Notes under the pieces: generated by a model | What the model was told of the DNA's origin: nothing | Databases searched by the model: none | What the model saw: only the letters and a program-made list of their open reading frames with translations | Program-made: the position numbers and the translations under genes | Shown here: piece by piece, positions 36,309-45,545 of the stretch | Layout of the letters: every line of letters begins with the position of its first letter | Position numbering within the stretch: position 1 is the stretch's first letter | Source of the DNA: Gallibacterium faecale | Lineage (GTDB): Bacteria; Pseudomonadota; Gammaproteobacteria; Enterobacterales; Pasteurellaceae | Length of the DNA: 64,000 nt | NCBI RefSeq assembly: GCF_027920745.1 | Contig: NZ_JAQIBB010000046.1 | Location: forward strand, 14,012 to 78,011 | Reading direction: 5' to 3'

Positions 36309-36346
36309 AAACGCACTAAACTAACAAGTTAAGTGCGTTTTTTATT
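36309..36346 (+). terminator. Terminator of the division cluster
   Basis: AAACGCACT (36309-36317) pairs with AGTGCGTTT (36332-36340) and is followed by a T-rich run, 37 nt after lpxC. Confidence 0.85.
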
Positions 36347-36398
36347 TTCAATGCTATATTTTCTAAACAGATTAGATAGTAAATAGGAAGGAAATAAA

Positions 36399-36794
36399 AT
36401 GGTGAAGCAAGGTATCAATATTCTTGGAATTGGTAAGGCGTTACCGACAAAAGTTGTGTTATCAACGGATATAGATAAGCGTAATCATCTTTCGTTAGGG
36501 GTAACAGAAAAAGTAACAGGATTAGCAAAAAGGTGCTTTTTAGCGGAAGAGTAGACAGCAGAGGCTTTACTGGATCAAGCGATTAGAGAAGTATTAGCAG
36601 AAGCTAATCTCCAAGTTGATGATATATGTATTATTAATGCTAGTGCGATTGATCAACAAGCTATTCCCTTTAACTCTGCTTCAACTCACCGTTTATTAAA
36701 TCCTAGCAAACCTATAGCTGGGTTTTATATTAATATGACCTGTCTTAGTGTCCTTAGGGCTTTTGATATTGAATATGATGGGAAATACAATTAA
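36399..36794 (+). pseudogene. Ketoacyl-ACP synthase III-like remnant
   Basis: Begins with a good ribosome binding site (AGGAAGG) and reads MVKQGINILGIGKALPTKVV, with GVTEKVTGLAKRCF, typical of the FabH/KAS III family (condensation of acyl-CoA with malonyl-ACP). An in-frame TAG stands at 36552-36554. The frame continues with DQAIREVLAEANLQVDDICIINASAID and INMTCLSVLRAFDI, where C is the expected active-site cysteine, and then stops at 36794 after about 131 codons, whereas the family has 310-350. So it has both a nonsense codon and loss of its C-terminal 60 percent. Its stop overlaps the next start by one base, suggesting a deletion that joined the two genes. Confidence 0.78.
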
Positions 36795-37882
36795 TGTTTA
36801 AGAATATATTAGCAAAACTTTTTGATATATTTAAGCAATATCATTCAAAAGAGATGATTGCTAATTTAGATACTAAAGTTATTAAATATAAACTGAATGA
36901 AGTTGAAATTATTACTACCGTAGTTGATGATATTAAGCCTAACTGTTATGTTGTTTCGATATATAATGCAACCGTTGCCTATGCAGAAGATGAGTTAAGT
37001 AAAATAACGATAAAATATCAGAAAATAATTTCAAAAATTCTTATTAAACTGTTTAGCTTTATTTTAAAAGTTATCAATATAGATAAAATACAAATGTTGA
37101 ATAATTATATGTTATCAACAAATTTTTATCCTGAATCATTTAATAGTATTGATTTGCAAAAATTGAGAGAAATGGCAATCAATGACTATCCAGCTCATAC
37201 ACTGCTATTGCGTAGTGTGAATAATATCCAAAATCATCGTTTGTATTGTAATTTGTTAAAAGATAATTGGTTACCTATTACATTTAGGCAAGTTTACTTA
37301 TTTAATGATTATTCTGAATGTGATAAACATATTAATTATCGAAGAGATAAAAAATTAAGGGATGATAAACGTTATGAATTTATAGAAGTAGATATAGAGA
37401 ATTTTGCTTTATTTGAAAGAGCAGTAGCACTTTATAATCAACTTTATCTAGATAAATATTCTCAACATAATGTACAATTTACTCCATTATATTTACAAGA
37501 ATTAGTAAAAAAAGAGATTCTACATTTAAGAATGCTTTATGATCATAAATATAATAAATATGTTGGTGTGGTCGGCTTGATTGGAGAAGATAATATAGTG
37601 ACCGCTCCTATTGTTGGTTATGATTTTAGTTATTCTAAAAAAGAGGCGTTATATCGTAGGGTGATTGCTTATGCGATGGAATATGCTAGAGATAATAAGT
37701 TACAACTTAATTTAAGTTCTGGTGCTGGGCAATTTAAAGTAAGACGTGGAGCAACAGCAGAATTAGAATATGTTTTTGTTTATACAAAACATTTATCAAT
37801 AGTAAAAAGAGTAATTTGGTATCTAGTGAGTATTATCACTAATTACTTTTATGCAGGATTATTGAAAAAACTAAAACTATAA
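36794..37882 (+). CDS. Acyltransferase-like (GNAT fold) protein of unknown function
   Basis: 362 residues, very AT-rich compared with neighbours and full of K, I, N and Y. The C-terminal half (about 190-345) resembles a GNAT/FemAB-type acyltransferase: LRMLYDHKYNKYVGVVGLIG, YRRVIAYAMEYARDNKLQLNLSSGAGQFKVRRGA and a hydrophobic C-terminal segment near 335-355 that may touch the membrane. I cannot name a substrate. It directly abuts the KAS III remnant, so it may once have acted in the same lipid or amide pathway. Gene appears intact, with its own terminator. Confidence 0.6.
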   Translation: MFKNILAKLFDIFKQYHSKEMIANLDTKVIKYKLNEVEIITTVVDDIKPNCYVVSIYNATVAYAEDELSKITIKYQKIISKILIKLFSFILKVINIDKIQMLNNYMLSTNFYPESFNSIDLQKLREMAINDYPAHTLLLRSVNNIQNHRLYCNLLKDNWLPITFRQVYLFNDYSECDKHINYRRDKKLRDDKRYEFIEVDIENFALFERAVALYNQLYLDKYSQHNVQFTPLYLQELVKKEILHLRMLYDHKYNKYVGVVGLIGEDNIVTAPIVGYDFSYSKKEALYRRVIAYAMEYARDNKLQLNLSSGAGQFKVRRGATAELEYVFVYTKHLSIVKRVIWYLVSIITNYFYAGLLKKLKL

Positions 37883-37905
37883 TTTAGCAATATTTTAAAG
37901 GTATA

Positions 37906-37936
37906 AAGGTTAGGGCAGTTTAACCACCCTAGCCTT
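37906..37936. terminator. Bidirectional terminator
   Basis: AAGGTTAGGG (37906-37915) and CCCTAGCCTT (37927-37936) form a stem with one G-U pair between two convergent genes, the acyltransferase-like gene and the nitroreductase. Confidence 0.6.
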
Positions 37937-37945
37937 ATTGATTGA

Positions 37946-38608
37946 TTATTTAACCCATTGAACAATATCTTGGAGTGCTTGACGAGTTTTAGCCGGTTGT
38001 TCTTCATCACGATAACCAAAGCCAACCATCACAGATACACCAAAGTGTTGTGGATCTAAAACACCTTCTTCAATTAAAATATTTTCAACTGCTTCACGAT
38101 TAAATCCTTCGATTGGACAAGAATCAATTCCCATCATAGCTGCCGCAGTCATCATATTTGCCATAGCGATATATGTTTGTTTGCTTGCCCAGTCAAATAA
38201 ACTGGTATCGCTGTCTGCGATAGTAAAGTCTTTGGTTTGCCACTCTTTGAATAAACTGCTCATTCTTTCAATAATTTCACGTGGTTTATGCTGAATATCG
38301 GTCATGATATGCTCTAAATAAGCTGAACCATAACGAACGTCATCTTGTTTACGCGCTAAGATAATGACAAAGTGACTTGCTCCCTCAAGGCTTCTTTTGG
38401 CACCCCATGCTACGGGAGCAAGTTTATCTTTAATAGTTTGTTTTTCAATGACGAGGAATTTCCAAGGCTCAAATCCAAAAGAACTTGGAGAAAGGCGAGC
38501 TACTTCTAAAAGTGTTTGGAAATCTTGTTCACTAATAATTTTGTTAGGATTAAATTTTTTACAAGCATAACGAAATTGGAAAGGTTTAAGTACATCTACA
38601 TTATTCAT
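37946..38608 (-). CDS. Nitroreductase-family NAD(P)H oxidoreductase
   Basis: FMN-dependent reductase of nitro compounds or quinones. ATG at 38608 is chosen because AGGTGA lies 8 nt upstream. 220 residues with the flavin-binding FRYACKKFNPNKIISEQDF and ARLSPSSFGFEPWKFLVIE at the N terminus, a central GIDSCPIEGFN and C-terminal MVGFGYRDEEQPAKTR, in the NfsB-like subgroup. It is divergent from an HxlR-type regulator, a pairing seen for disulfide- or quinone-responsive oxidoreductases, so expression is probably induced by oxidants or electrophiles. Confidence 0.88.
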   Translation of the reverse strand: MNNVDVLKPFQFRYACKKFNPNKIISEQDFQTLLEVARLSPSSFGFEPWKFLVIEKQTIKDKLAPVAWGAKRSLEGASHFVIILARKQDDVRYGSAYLEHIMTDIQHKPREIIERMSSLFKEWQTKDFTIADSDTSLFDWASKQTYIAMANMMTAAAMMGIDSCPIEGFNREAVENILIEEGVLDPQHFGVSVMVGFGYRDEEQPAKTRQALQDIVQWVK

Positions 38609-38779
38609 TTTATTATCACCTTTTGTGTTTAACAAATTAGGCGGGCACTATATCACCATACAGCAATAATGGAAAGTACGCACAGAAGTGATATATAATA
38701 TACTTAATTTTACTTAAATATCATTTTTATACTATTGGTTTTGCCATTAATGATGAATAAAAAATTTGGAGTACACACT

Positions 38780-39154
38780 ATGCAATCAGAAGAAATAAAT
38801 GTACATACTATGACCCCTAATTGTTCGGATCAACCTTGTCCGATTGAAATTGCATTAGACATTATTGGTGGAAAATGGAAAGGAGTAATTTTATATCGGC
38901 TATTAGGTGGGACTAAACGATTTAATGAATTACAAAAACTGTGTCGAAATATTACGCAACGTACTCTCACTTTACAGTTACGCAGTTTAGAAAATGATGG
39001 CTTAGTGAAACGGACAGTGTATGCAGAAGTACCGCCACGTGTAGAATATACCCTGACACCATTAGGTGCATCTATGGAGCCAATTATTCAAGCGTTATTT
39101 GATTGGGGTGTGGAATATAAGCAAAAGATTAATAATCAGAATGTAACGGAATAA
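38780..39154 (+). CDS. HxlR-family redox-type regulator
   Basis: Winged-helix regulator of 124 residues using ATG 38780, which has GGAG 8 nt upstream; ATGs at 38750 and 38753 are alternatives with poorer sites. The HxlR core is clear: CPIEIALDIIGGKWKGVILYRLLGG and ITQRTLTLQLRSLENDGLVKRTVYAEVPPRVEYTLT. C20 is the conserved sensor cysteine before the first helix and C55 lies 35 residues later, the same spacing as the C14/C49 disulfide pair of B. subtilis HypR. It probably represses itself and the divergent nitroreductase. Confidence 0.85.
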   Translation: MQSEEINVHTMTPNCSDQPCPIEIALDIIGGKWKGVILYRLLGGTKRFNELQKLCRNITQRTLTLQLRSLENDGLVKRTVYAEVPPRVEYTLTPLGASMEPIIQALFDWGVEYKQKINNQNVTE

Positions 39155-39163
39155 TTATAAGTA

Positions 39164-39195
39164 AGGGGAATTTTGTTTAAATTCCCTATTTTTTC
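39164..39195 (+). terminator. Terminator of the HxlR gene, overlapping basS-like gene end
   Basis: GGGGAATTT (39165-39173) pairs with AAATTCCCT (39179-39187) followed by ATTTTTTCT. It overlaps the last codons of the convergent histidine kinase gene. Confidence 0.65.
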
Positions 39196-40517
39196 TCAAG
39201 AAATGTAATTTCAATTCTCAAGCCATGTTCATATTGCAACGCTGGTTTTAATTGGATAGTCCCTTGATAATGTTGAACTAAAGTATTAGCAATCGCTAAT
39301 CCTAAGCCAGTTCCCTGCTGTTGGGTACCTAGTATGCGATAAAAAGGTTTTAGCACTTTATCGTATTCTTCAGCAGGCATACCCAAGCCATTATCTTCAA
39401 CACTAATTATAATTTTTTGATCAGTTTTTGTTACTGCGAGATCAACAAGACTACCAACTGGTGAATATAAAATCGCATTTTCAACGAGAATTTTTATAAT
39501 CGTAAATAAATCAGTTTCACTAATTTTGAGCATATAGTCTTGTTCTGTAATTACCCCAATATCAATTTCTTTTTGTTCAGCGAGAGGCAATAACGTTTCG
39601 ATCACCTGTTTAAATGTGTTTTTGATTGAGATTAATCCGATATCTGAAGGCGATTGTTGTGCTTGGCTACGAGCAAAAGAGAGTAATTGATCCAATAGAT
39701 GGCGATTACGTTGAATGGCAGTGACGAGCTGTTCAATTTGTTGTTTAGTTTCTGTTGGAACGGTATGGGTGGTAAGACGTTCTGCTTGCAAAGAAAGTAC
39801 TGTCATTGGAGAACGTAATTCATGGGCTGCATTGGCAATAAATTGCTGTTGTTCTTTCACTGATTTATCTACTTTTTTCAGTAGGTGATTGATAGCATTA
39901 ATAAAACTATGCACTTCATAAGGGGTGTTAGCTAATGGAATGACACTGAGATCACTTTCATTACGCTGTTTGATTAATGTAGATAAACGGCGTAAAGGAA
40001 TAAAAGTAAAGTTAATAACTAAAATCCCCAATAAGATCACTAAAGGAATAAAAATTAAAAATGGCAATATGGTTTCCCACGTGGATTCAATCGCTTTTTT
40101 AGTTCTAAATTCAGTTTCTTGCATCACTGCAATACGTAAGGTCTTAATTTGTCTTACATAAACACGGAATTCTTTTTTGTTAATTTTGATGGTATAGAAA
40201 CCTTCATACATTTGATTTAAGAATGGAATAAAATACTTATCACGAGGTGGTGTTAATGAAGTTTGTACATAGATTTGGTTGTCATCATCATTTAATGGCA
40301 TTTCTTCAGCTAATGCACTACGCAAAGAAACAAAACGGGCTGTTTGAATCAGCCAATCATCTTGTAATTGATAGGCAGCATAAAAAGCATTATATGCGGT
40401 AGTAATGCCTGTAATCCCCGCAGTTAATAAGGTAACAATGACCAGCGTAAAGGTTAGCTTCGCTTGAATTGACGAACGCCATTTACGTAAGAGATTGGTT
40501 ATTTTGGAATAGTCCAA
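39186..40517 (-). CDS. Two-component sensor histidine kinase (BasS/QseC-like)
   Basis: Inner-membrane kinase, 443 residues. Membrane helices at about 22-44 and 152-174 enclose a ~105-residue periplasmic sensor; a HAMP-like segment follows. The phosphoacceptor is H232 (AHELRSPMTVL), the N box is ILVENAILYSP, and G boxes are VEDNGLGMP and GTGLGLAI. Its start overlaps the response-regulator stop by 19 nt. The periplasmic domain carries few acidic clusters, so a PmrB-like iron-binding motif is not evident. Signal unknown. Confidence 0.9.
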   Translation of the reverse strand: MDYSKITNLLRKWRSSIQAKLTFTLVIVTLLTAGITGITTAYNAFYAAYQLQDDWLIQTARFVSLRSALAEEMPLNDDDNQIYVQTSLTPPRDKYFIPFLNQMYEGFYTIKINKKEFRVYVRQIKTLRIAVMQETEFRTKKAIESTWETILPFLIFIPLVILLGILVINFTFIPLRRLSTLIKQRNESDLSVIPLANTPYEVHSFINAINHLLKKVDKSVKEQQQFIANAAHELRSPMTVLSLQAERLTTHTVPTETKQQIEQLVTAIQRNRHLLDQLLSFARSQAQQSPSDIGLISIKNTFKQVIETLLPLAEQKEIDIGVITEQDYMLKISETDLFTIIKILVENAILYSPVGSLVDLAVTKTDQKIIISVEDNGLGMPAEEYDKVLKPFYRILGTQQQGTGLGLAIANTLVQHYQGTIQLKPALQYEHGLRIEITFLEKK

Positions 40518-41161
40518 CCGACACCTCGAATATTTTTAATTGCTTCTTTACCGAGTTTTTTTCTTAATGAATGAATTAAAAAATCAACAGCATTACTCTC
40601 TACCTCTTCACCCCACCCATAAATTTTATCTTCTAAGTCACTACGAGAATAAATAACACCTGGATGTTGTAATAAGACTTGTAGAATCGCGAACTCTTTG
40701 TTGGTTAATTGGTGAGTGTCATTTGTCGTTAATTGCTGCACTTGATAGGTTTTTAGATTAAGTTTTAATGTGCCGTAACAAAGTTCTGAAGTAAGATGTT
40801 CGCTTTGTTTACGTAGTGCTACACGGATACGAGCGAGTAATTCCGCCATATCAAATGGTTTGATAATATAATCATCCGCTCCACCATCTAATCCTTGCAA
40901 TCGACTAGGGAGATCATCCCTTGCAGTGAGAATAATTATTGGAAAACGGTATTGCTGTTGGCGTAATTGAGCTAAGACAACTAATCCATCTTTTTTAGGT
41001 AAACCTAAATCCAACAATACGAGATCATAAGGTTGTGCCTTGACAGCAGCTAATGCTAATTCACCATTTTCTACCCAATCGACTGCATAACTGGCATCTT
41101 TTAAACTTTCTGATAAAGCGTTGGCAATCATCGGGTCATCTTCAACTAATAGAATTCGCAT
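40499..41161 (-). CDS. OmpR-family response regulator (BasR/QseB-like)
   Basis: 220 residues. Receiver domain with phosphoacceptor D51 (YDLVLLDLGLPKKDG), acidic pocket EDDP near 8-10, and K at GGADDYIIKPFDM; then an OmpR-type winged helix ending NAVDFLIHSLRKKLGKEAIKNIRGVGWTIPK. It lies between a phosphoethanolamine transferase gene and its kinase, the order eptA-basR-basS of enterobacteria, so control of lipopolysaccharide decoration is likely. Confidence 0.93.
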   Translation of the reverse strand: MRILLVEDDPMIANALSESLKDASYAVDWVENGELALAAVKAQPYDLVLLDLGLPKKDGLVVLAQLRQQQYRFPIIILTARDDLPSRLQGLDGGADDYIIKPFDMAELLARIRVALRKQSEHLTSELCYGTLKLNLKTYQVQQLTTNDTHQLTNKEFAILQVLLQHPGVIYSRSDLEDKIYGWGEEVESNAVDFLIHSLRKKLGKEAIKNIRGVGWTIPK

Positions 41162-41242
41162 TGTATTATCCTCTAAACAATGAGTAGATTATTTAGTTAT
41201 TCGCAGTAAATTGATACATCGAAATTTACTGCAAAGCAAAGA

Positions 41243-42787
41243 TTATTTTCCACGAATATCAATTGCAGGATCACGTTTTGTTTTTGGTAAACGGCCATCT
41301 AAGCCGTAGTCATCTGGATCATCTTTGCAATTAAATAAATCAAATTGTGGTGAAACTTTTTCATTAGTAATTTGCATCCAATTCGCAATAGATTCCGTAA
41401 AGTTTAATCCTGATTTAAAGCTCTTACATTTAGTATGTTGTTGGCTATCGGATGAGGTCATAAATAGCGGAACATCATGGTGTAATGGGCTTCCTGCATT
41501 ATTAAAGAACAGAATTTCTCCATCAATGGTTTTATGAGCTAAGCCATGATCAGCAAAATAGATCATTGTGAATGGTTGCTGTTCAGTTTGATATTGATGT
41601 TGTAAAGCTTGATAAACTTGAGCCAAAAGATCATCTGTTTTCTTAATTGAAGAAACATAACAGCTTAAATATTGATATTTTTTATTTTTCACTGGTGCAA
41701 TATTTTTATAATCTTTAATTCGATCACACGCTTTAGGGTGAGAACCATAAAGATGTAAAACAATAAATTTGGCTTGATCGGTTTTTTGTTGTAAGACCTG
41801 TTTAAAAGGTGCTAATAATTCGAAATCGCTAGAATCATTACGAATAGAGTCATTATTAGCAATAAAATATCTTTCATCATTCAAATTAGCAATGGCGGTG
41901 ATTGGCGTATCAAATTCACCTAAGAATCCTTGATTTGAAATCCAATAAGTTTTGACGCCAGAAGCTTTAATCAAATCGATTAAGGTGAGCGAATAATTCG
42001 GTGCCCAACGTTTAGTATCTGGTTTTGTCAGCATCAAACGTAGTGAGGCAATGGTATTGCTGCCAGCAGATTCCAACCCTTCTACTAATACACCATTTGT
42101 TTTTTCTATAAATGGGGTATTTTCAATCGGATAGCCATAAGCATGTAAGTAATCTCGTCTGACACTTTCTCCAATAATTAAGACGTAATTTTTATATTTA
42201 CCTGAGAATTTTGCTGGTCCCCATTCGCTTTCTAACTGTAATTGATTGAGTTTGAACAATTCGTCCTTCACTTGCCCCGCAGCAGTAAAAAAAGTATGGA
42301 AAAAGGCAAATGGCGTTTGATTTACCAATGCAAAGAAAAGGATTAGACAGAGTAAAGTTTTATTGCGATAAAATTTAAGTTGGAAACGTTGTGTGAGATA
42401 ACGAAAAAAGAGCAATAGCGGAATAATGGCAATCGCCATCGCATAATATTTAAGCGGAATTTGTTGTAAAAATTCAGCCCCTTCAGCGATATTGGTCGCT
42501 AATACAGAAGCAAGATATTGATAATTTGGTTCGCCAAACATTAAACCAACGGGAGCATAAAGGGTATAGGCTAAAGCAATAGGAATAACAATGATATAAA
42601 AAGCAATCCGTGAAGCATTAAAAATTAAGATCAATGCTGCGAGTAATAAAACATCTTGTAATTCTACTTGCTTACCGCTGCCCATCAGCATAAAGAGTGA
42701 AGCAAAATAGAGAGCAACCAGGGCAATAATAATGATAAAGAACTGTCTTAACGTAATACGTTGCAATAAAGAGGAAAAGACTTTCAT
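41243..42787 (-). CDS. Phosphoethanolamine transferase (LPS-modifying, sulfatase fold)
   Basis: Transfers phosphoethanolamine to lipid A or core sugars, lowering surface charge. 514 residues from ATG 42787; a slightly longer start is possible. Five N-terminal helices (to about 165) precede a periplasmic alkaline-phosphatase-like domain: LIIGESVRRDYLHAYGYPIENTPF (metal-ligand Glu), candidate nucleophile Thr in AGSNTIASLRLML, HLYGSHPKACDR, and YFADHGLAHK. The nucleophile context differs from the TxTAxSxPC of classic EptA and looks nearer to core-type transferases such as H. influenzae Lpt6, so the target is uncertain. Confidence 0.85.
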   Translation of the reverse strand: MKVFSSLLQRITLRQFFIIIIALVALYFASLFMLMGSGKQVELQDVLLLAALILIFNASRIAFYIIVIPIALAYTLYAPVGLMFGEPNYQYLASVLATNIAEGAEFLQQIPLKYYAMAIAIIPLLLFFRYLTQRFQLKFYRNKTLLCLILFFALVNQTPFAFFHTFFTAAGQVKDELFKLNQLQLESEWGPAKFSGKYKNYVLIIGESVRRDYLHAYGYPIENTPFIEKTNGVLVEGLESAGSNTIASLRLMLTKPDTKRWAPNYSLTLIDLIKASGVKTYWISNQGFLGEFDTPITAIANLNDERYFIANNDSIRNDSSDFELLAPFKQVLQQKTDQAKFIVLHLYGSHPKACDRIKDYKNIAPVKNKKYQYLSCYVSSIKKTDDLLAQVYQALQHQYQTEQQPFTMIYFADHGLAHKTIDGEILFFNNAGSPLHHDVPLFMTSSDSQQHTKCKSFKSGLNFTESIANWMQITNEKVSPQFDLFNCKDDPDDYGLDGRLPKTKRDPAIDIRGK

Positions 42788-42814
42788 TATGGTGTGCCAA
42801 CTCAAACAATCAAT

Positions 42815-42846
42815 AGACAAAAAATTAGGGGAGAACTTCTCCCCTA
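42815..42846 (-). terminator. gmhA terminator or attenuator
   Basis: TAGGGGAGAA (42826-42835) and TTCTCCCCTA (42837-42846) make a 10-bp stem; on the minus strand a T-run follows. It lies between gmhA and the transferase gene. Confidence 0.75.
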
Positions 42847-42862
42847 GATACAGATAAATTAA

Positions 42863-43450
42863 TTAGGCGTTATCTTTCGCCATTTCAAACTCAATTAACA
42901 TCATTAAGATATGAATCACCTTAATGTGAATTTCTTGAATGCGATCAGCATAGCCAAAATGAGGAACACGAATTTCAACATCAGCTAAGCCTGCCATTTT
43001 ACCGCCATCTTTACCAGTTAAAGCAATAACCTTCATACCTTTGGCTTTGGCTGCTTCAATAGCATTTAATACATTTTTAGAGTTACCAGAAGTGGATAAA
43101 CCAAATAACACATCGCCTTGCTGTCCCACCGCTTCTACATAACGTGAAAAGACATAATCATAACCAAAGTCATTACTTACACAGCTTAAATGGCTAACAT
43201 CAGAAATTGCAATGGCAGGATAACCTGGGCGATTTTCACGATAACGTCCCGTCAATTCTTCAGCAAAGTGCATAGCATCACAGTGTGAACCACCATTACC
43301 ACAGCTTAACACTTTCCCGCCTTGCTTAAAGCTATTGGCAATTAATAATGCGGCATCTTGGATGAGTTGAATATTTCTATCATCAGATAAAAATTTATCT
43401 AATACATCAGCAGCTTGAGTAAGTTCTGCTTTAATTTGTGCTAAATACAT
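42863..43450 (-). CDS. gmhA: Sedoheptulose-7-phosphate isomerase GmhA
   Basis: First step of ADP-heptose synthesis for the LPS inner core. ATG 43450 follows GGAG by 6 nt and gives MYLAQIKAELTQAADVLDKF, the expected GmhA start, with 195 residues. SIS-domain motifs: LSCGNGGSHCDAMHFAEELTGRY, GYDYVFSRYVEA, LFGLSTSGNSKNVLNAI, and a C-terminal HFGYADRIQEIHIKVIHILMMLIE carrying a zinc/catalytic histidine. gpt is 29 nt upstream on the same strand. Confidence 0.95.
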   Translation of the reverse strand: MYLAQIKAELTQAADVLDKFLSDDRNIQLIQDAALLIANSFKQGGKVLSCGNGGSHCDAMHFAEELTGRYRENRPGYPAIAISDVSHLSCVSNDFGYDYVFSRYVEAVGQQGDVLFGLSTSGNSKNVLNAIEAAKAKGMKVIALTGKDGGKMAGLADVEIRVPHFGYADRIQEIHIKVIHILMMLIEFEMAKDNA

Positions 43451-43479
43451 AAGCAACTCCAAATATCTTTTGCTTAAAA

Positions 43480-43938
43480 TTATTTACGAGAGAGAGGTGG
43501 AACAAAGGTAATACCCATATCCCAAGGTTGTTCGATCCAAGTATTTTGGGGAATATCAACAATATAATTATCAACTAATGGTGCACCAGTTGGTTTAGCA
43601 AACACAGTAACAAATTTTGCTTTTGGATACATTTCACGAATTGCACGTGCAGTATTACCAGTATCAACTAAATCATCTACTACAATAAAACCTTCGCCAT
43701 CACCTTCTGCACGGTGTAATACTTTTAATGTGCCTTGTTGATCATGATCATAGCTTGCAATACATACAGTTTCGACTAAACGAATACCTAATTCACGTGC
43801 AATAACAGCAGCAGGGAATAAACCGCCACGACTTACAGCAATAATACCTTTCCATTGAGATGCCGGAAGCAAACGTTCAGAAAGTTTGCGTGCGTGCATA
43901 TGAAACATATCCCAAGTAACAACGTATTTTTCGCTCAT
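43480..43938 (-). CDS. gpt: Xanthine-guanine phosphoribosyltransferase Gpt
   Basis: Salvages guanine and xanthine to GMP and XMP using PRPP. 152 residues, the same as E. coli. Motifs: EKYVVTWDMFHMHARKLSERLLP at the start, GIIAVSRGGLFPAAVIARELGIR, the PRPP loop FIVVDDLVDTGNTARAI, and WIEQPWDMGITFVPP at the C terminus. Divergent from pepD. Confidence 0.95.
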   Translation of the reverse strand: MSEKYVVTWDMFHMHARKLSERLLPASQWKGIIAVSRGGLFPAAVIARELGIRLVETVCIASYDHDQQGTLKVLHRAEGDGEGFIVVDDLVDTGNTARAIREMYPKAKFVTVFAKPTGAPLVDNYIVDIPQNTWIEQPWDMGITFVPPLSRK

Positions 43939-44075
43939 AATAACTATACCTTATGTTTTTGATTTGAAGTGATAAATAAAATTGCATAAGGATAACCTGA
44001 AATTGTTTTTCGTGCTATCATTTAACGCAATTTCTTTTTATTTTGGATAAAAATTACGATATTCGAGGGAGTTTT

Positions 44076-45536
44076 ATGTCGTCAATTACTGAATTATCAC
44101 CAAAACTTATCTGGAAATGGTTTGCAACCATCTGTTCAATTCCACATCCATCTCACCATGAACAAGCACTCGCAGATTTCATCATAAATTGGGCAAAACA
44201 AAAACAACTCTGGGTAGAACAAGATCAATCTGGCAATATCTTAATTCGTAAACCTGCAACACCAGGTATGGAAAATCGTCAGCCAGTCGCATTACAAGCA
44301 CATTTAGATATGGTGCCACAGGCGAATAAAAATACACCGCATAATTTCCTTACTGATCCAATTATTCCTTATGTTGATGGTGATTGGGTAAAAGCAAAAG
44401 GAACAACGCTAGGGGCTGATAATGGGATTGGAATGGCATCTTGTTTAGCGGTATTAGAGAGTGAAGATCTTGCCCATCCAGCACTAGAAGTATTACTTAC
44501 AGCAACAGAAGAAACCGGGATGGTAGGCGCATTAGGGTTGCAACCAAATTGGTTACAAAGTAGCGTGATGATTAATACCGATACTGAAGATGAGGGTGAA
44601 ATTTATATTGGTTGTGCAGGTGGTGAGGATGTTGATATTCGTTATCCTGTGCAATGGCAATCTGTTGGCGAAACTGAACAAGCCTTACATTTAGCATTAA
44701 CTGGCTTAAAAGGCGGTCATTCAGGCGCAGAAATTCATCTTAATCGTGGTAATGCAATTAAATTATTAGCAAGACTATTAGAACAGCTTGCCGCACAACA
44801 GGTAGATTTCCGCTTAGCTGACATCTCAGGTGGTTCAGTTCGTAATGCAATTCCACGAGAAGCCTTTGCGACAATTATTGTGCCAACGAGTGCGGTAGCA
44901 TTGTGTAAACAAACCTTACAACAATTAGTAGCTGGATTGCAGTCTGCTTTATCACAAGCAGAAACCAAATTGCAATTTGATATTTCTGATGCTAAAGCGA
45001 CACAAGGGCTTTCAAACACACAAACACTTGCCTTACTAGATTTAATTAACAGCTTACCAAACGGTGTGGTTCGTTATAGCGATGCGTTACCAGATGTGGT
45101 AGAAAGTTCGATTAGTTTAGGTGTATTAGAAACGAGAGAACAAGAAGTTAAATTTACCTTATTAGCACGTTCATTAAATGAACATGGACAAGATAGCGTG
45201 GTTAGTTTAGTTCGTTCTGTTTGTCGTTTAGCTGGAGCAGAAGTGAAATTTTCTGGACGTTATCCAGGCTGGGAACCGCAAGCAGAATCAGCAATCGTAC
45301 GCCAAACTAAAGCGCTTTATGATCAAATTCTTGGTAAGGAGAGTGTGATTAAAGTGATTCACGCTGGTTTAGAGTGCGGTTTGATTAATAAGGTCTATCC
45401 ACAAATAGAAATGGTGTCGATTGGACCAACGATTTTAGGGGCACACTCGCCAGATGAGCGTTGCCATATTCCAGCAGTATCAACTTATTGGCAGTTATTG
45501 ACTCAACTGTTAGCAACGATACCAGAAAAGAAATAA
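44076..45536 (+). CDS. pepD: Aminoacyl-histidine dipeptidase PepD
   Basis: Zinc dipeptidase (M20 family, carnosinase-like) hydrolysing Xaa-His and other dipeptides in the cytoplasm. ATG 44076 with GAGGGAG upstream gives MSSITELSPKLIWKWFATICSIPHPS and 486 residues, as in E. coli. Metal residues lie in LQAHLDMVPQ, GTTLGADNGIGMA, TATEETGMVGA, NTDTEDEGE and HAGLECG; the lid domain is central. Divergent from gpt, upstream of ubiE by 9 nt. Confidence 0.95.
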   Translation: MSSITELSPKLIWKWFATICSIPHPSHHEQALADFIINWAKQKQLWVEQDQSGNILIRKPATPGMENRQPVALQAHLDMVPQANKNTPHNFLTDPIIPYVDGDWVKAKGTTLGADNGIGMASCLAVLESEDLAHPALEVLLTATEETGMVGALGLQPNWLQSSVMINTDTEDEGEIYIGCAGGEDVDIRYPVQWQSVGETEQALHLALTGLKGGHSGAEIHLNRGNAIKLLARLLEQLAAQQVDFRLADISGGSVRNAIPREAFATIIVPTSAVALCKQTLQQLVAGLQSALSQAETKLQFDISDAKATQGLSNTQTLALLDLINSLPNGVVRYSDALPDVVESSISLGVLETREQEVKFTLLARSLNEHGQDSVVSLVRSVCRLAGAEVKFSGRYPGWEPQAESAIVRQTKALYDQILGKESVIKVIHAGLECGLINKVYPQIEMVSIGPTILGAHSPDERCHIPAVSTYWQLLTQLLATIPEKK

Positions 45537-45545
45537 GGATCGTCA

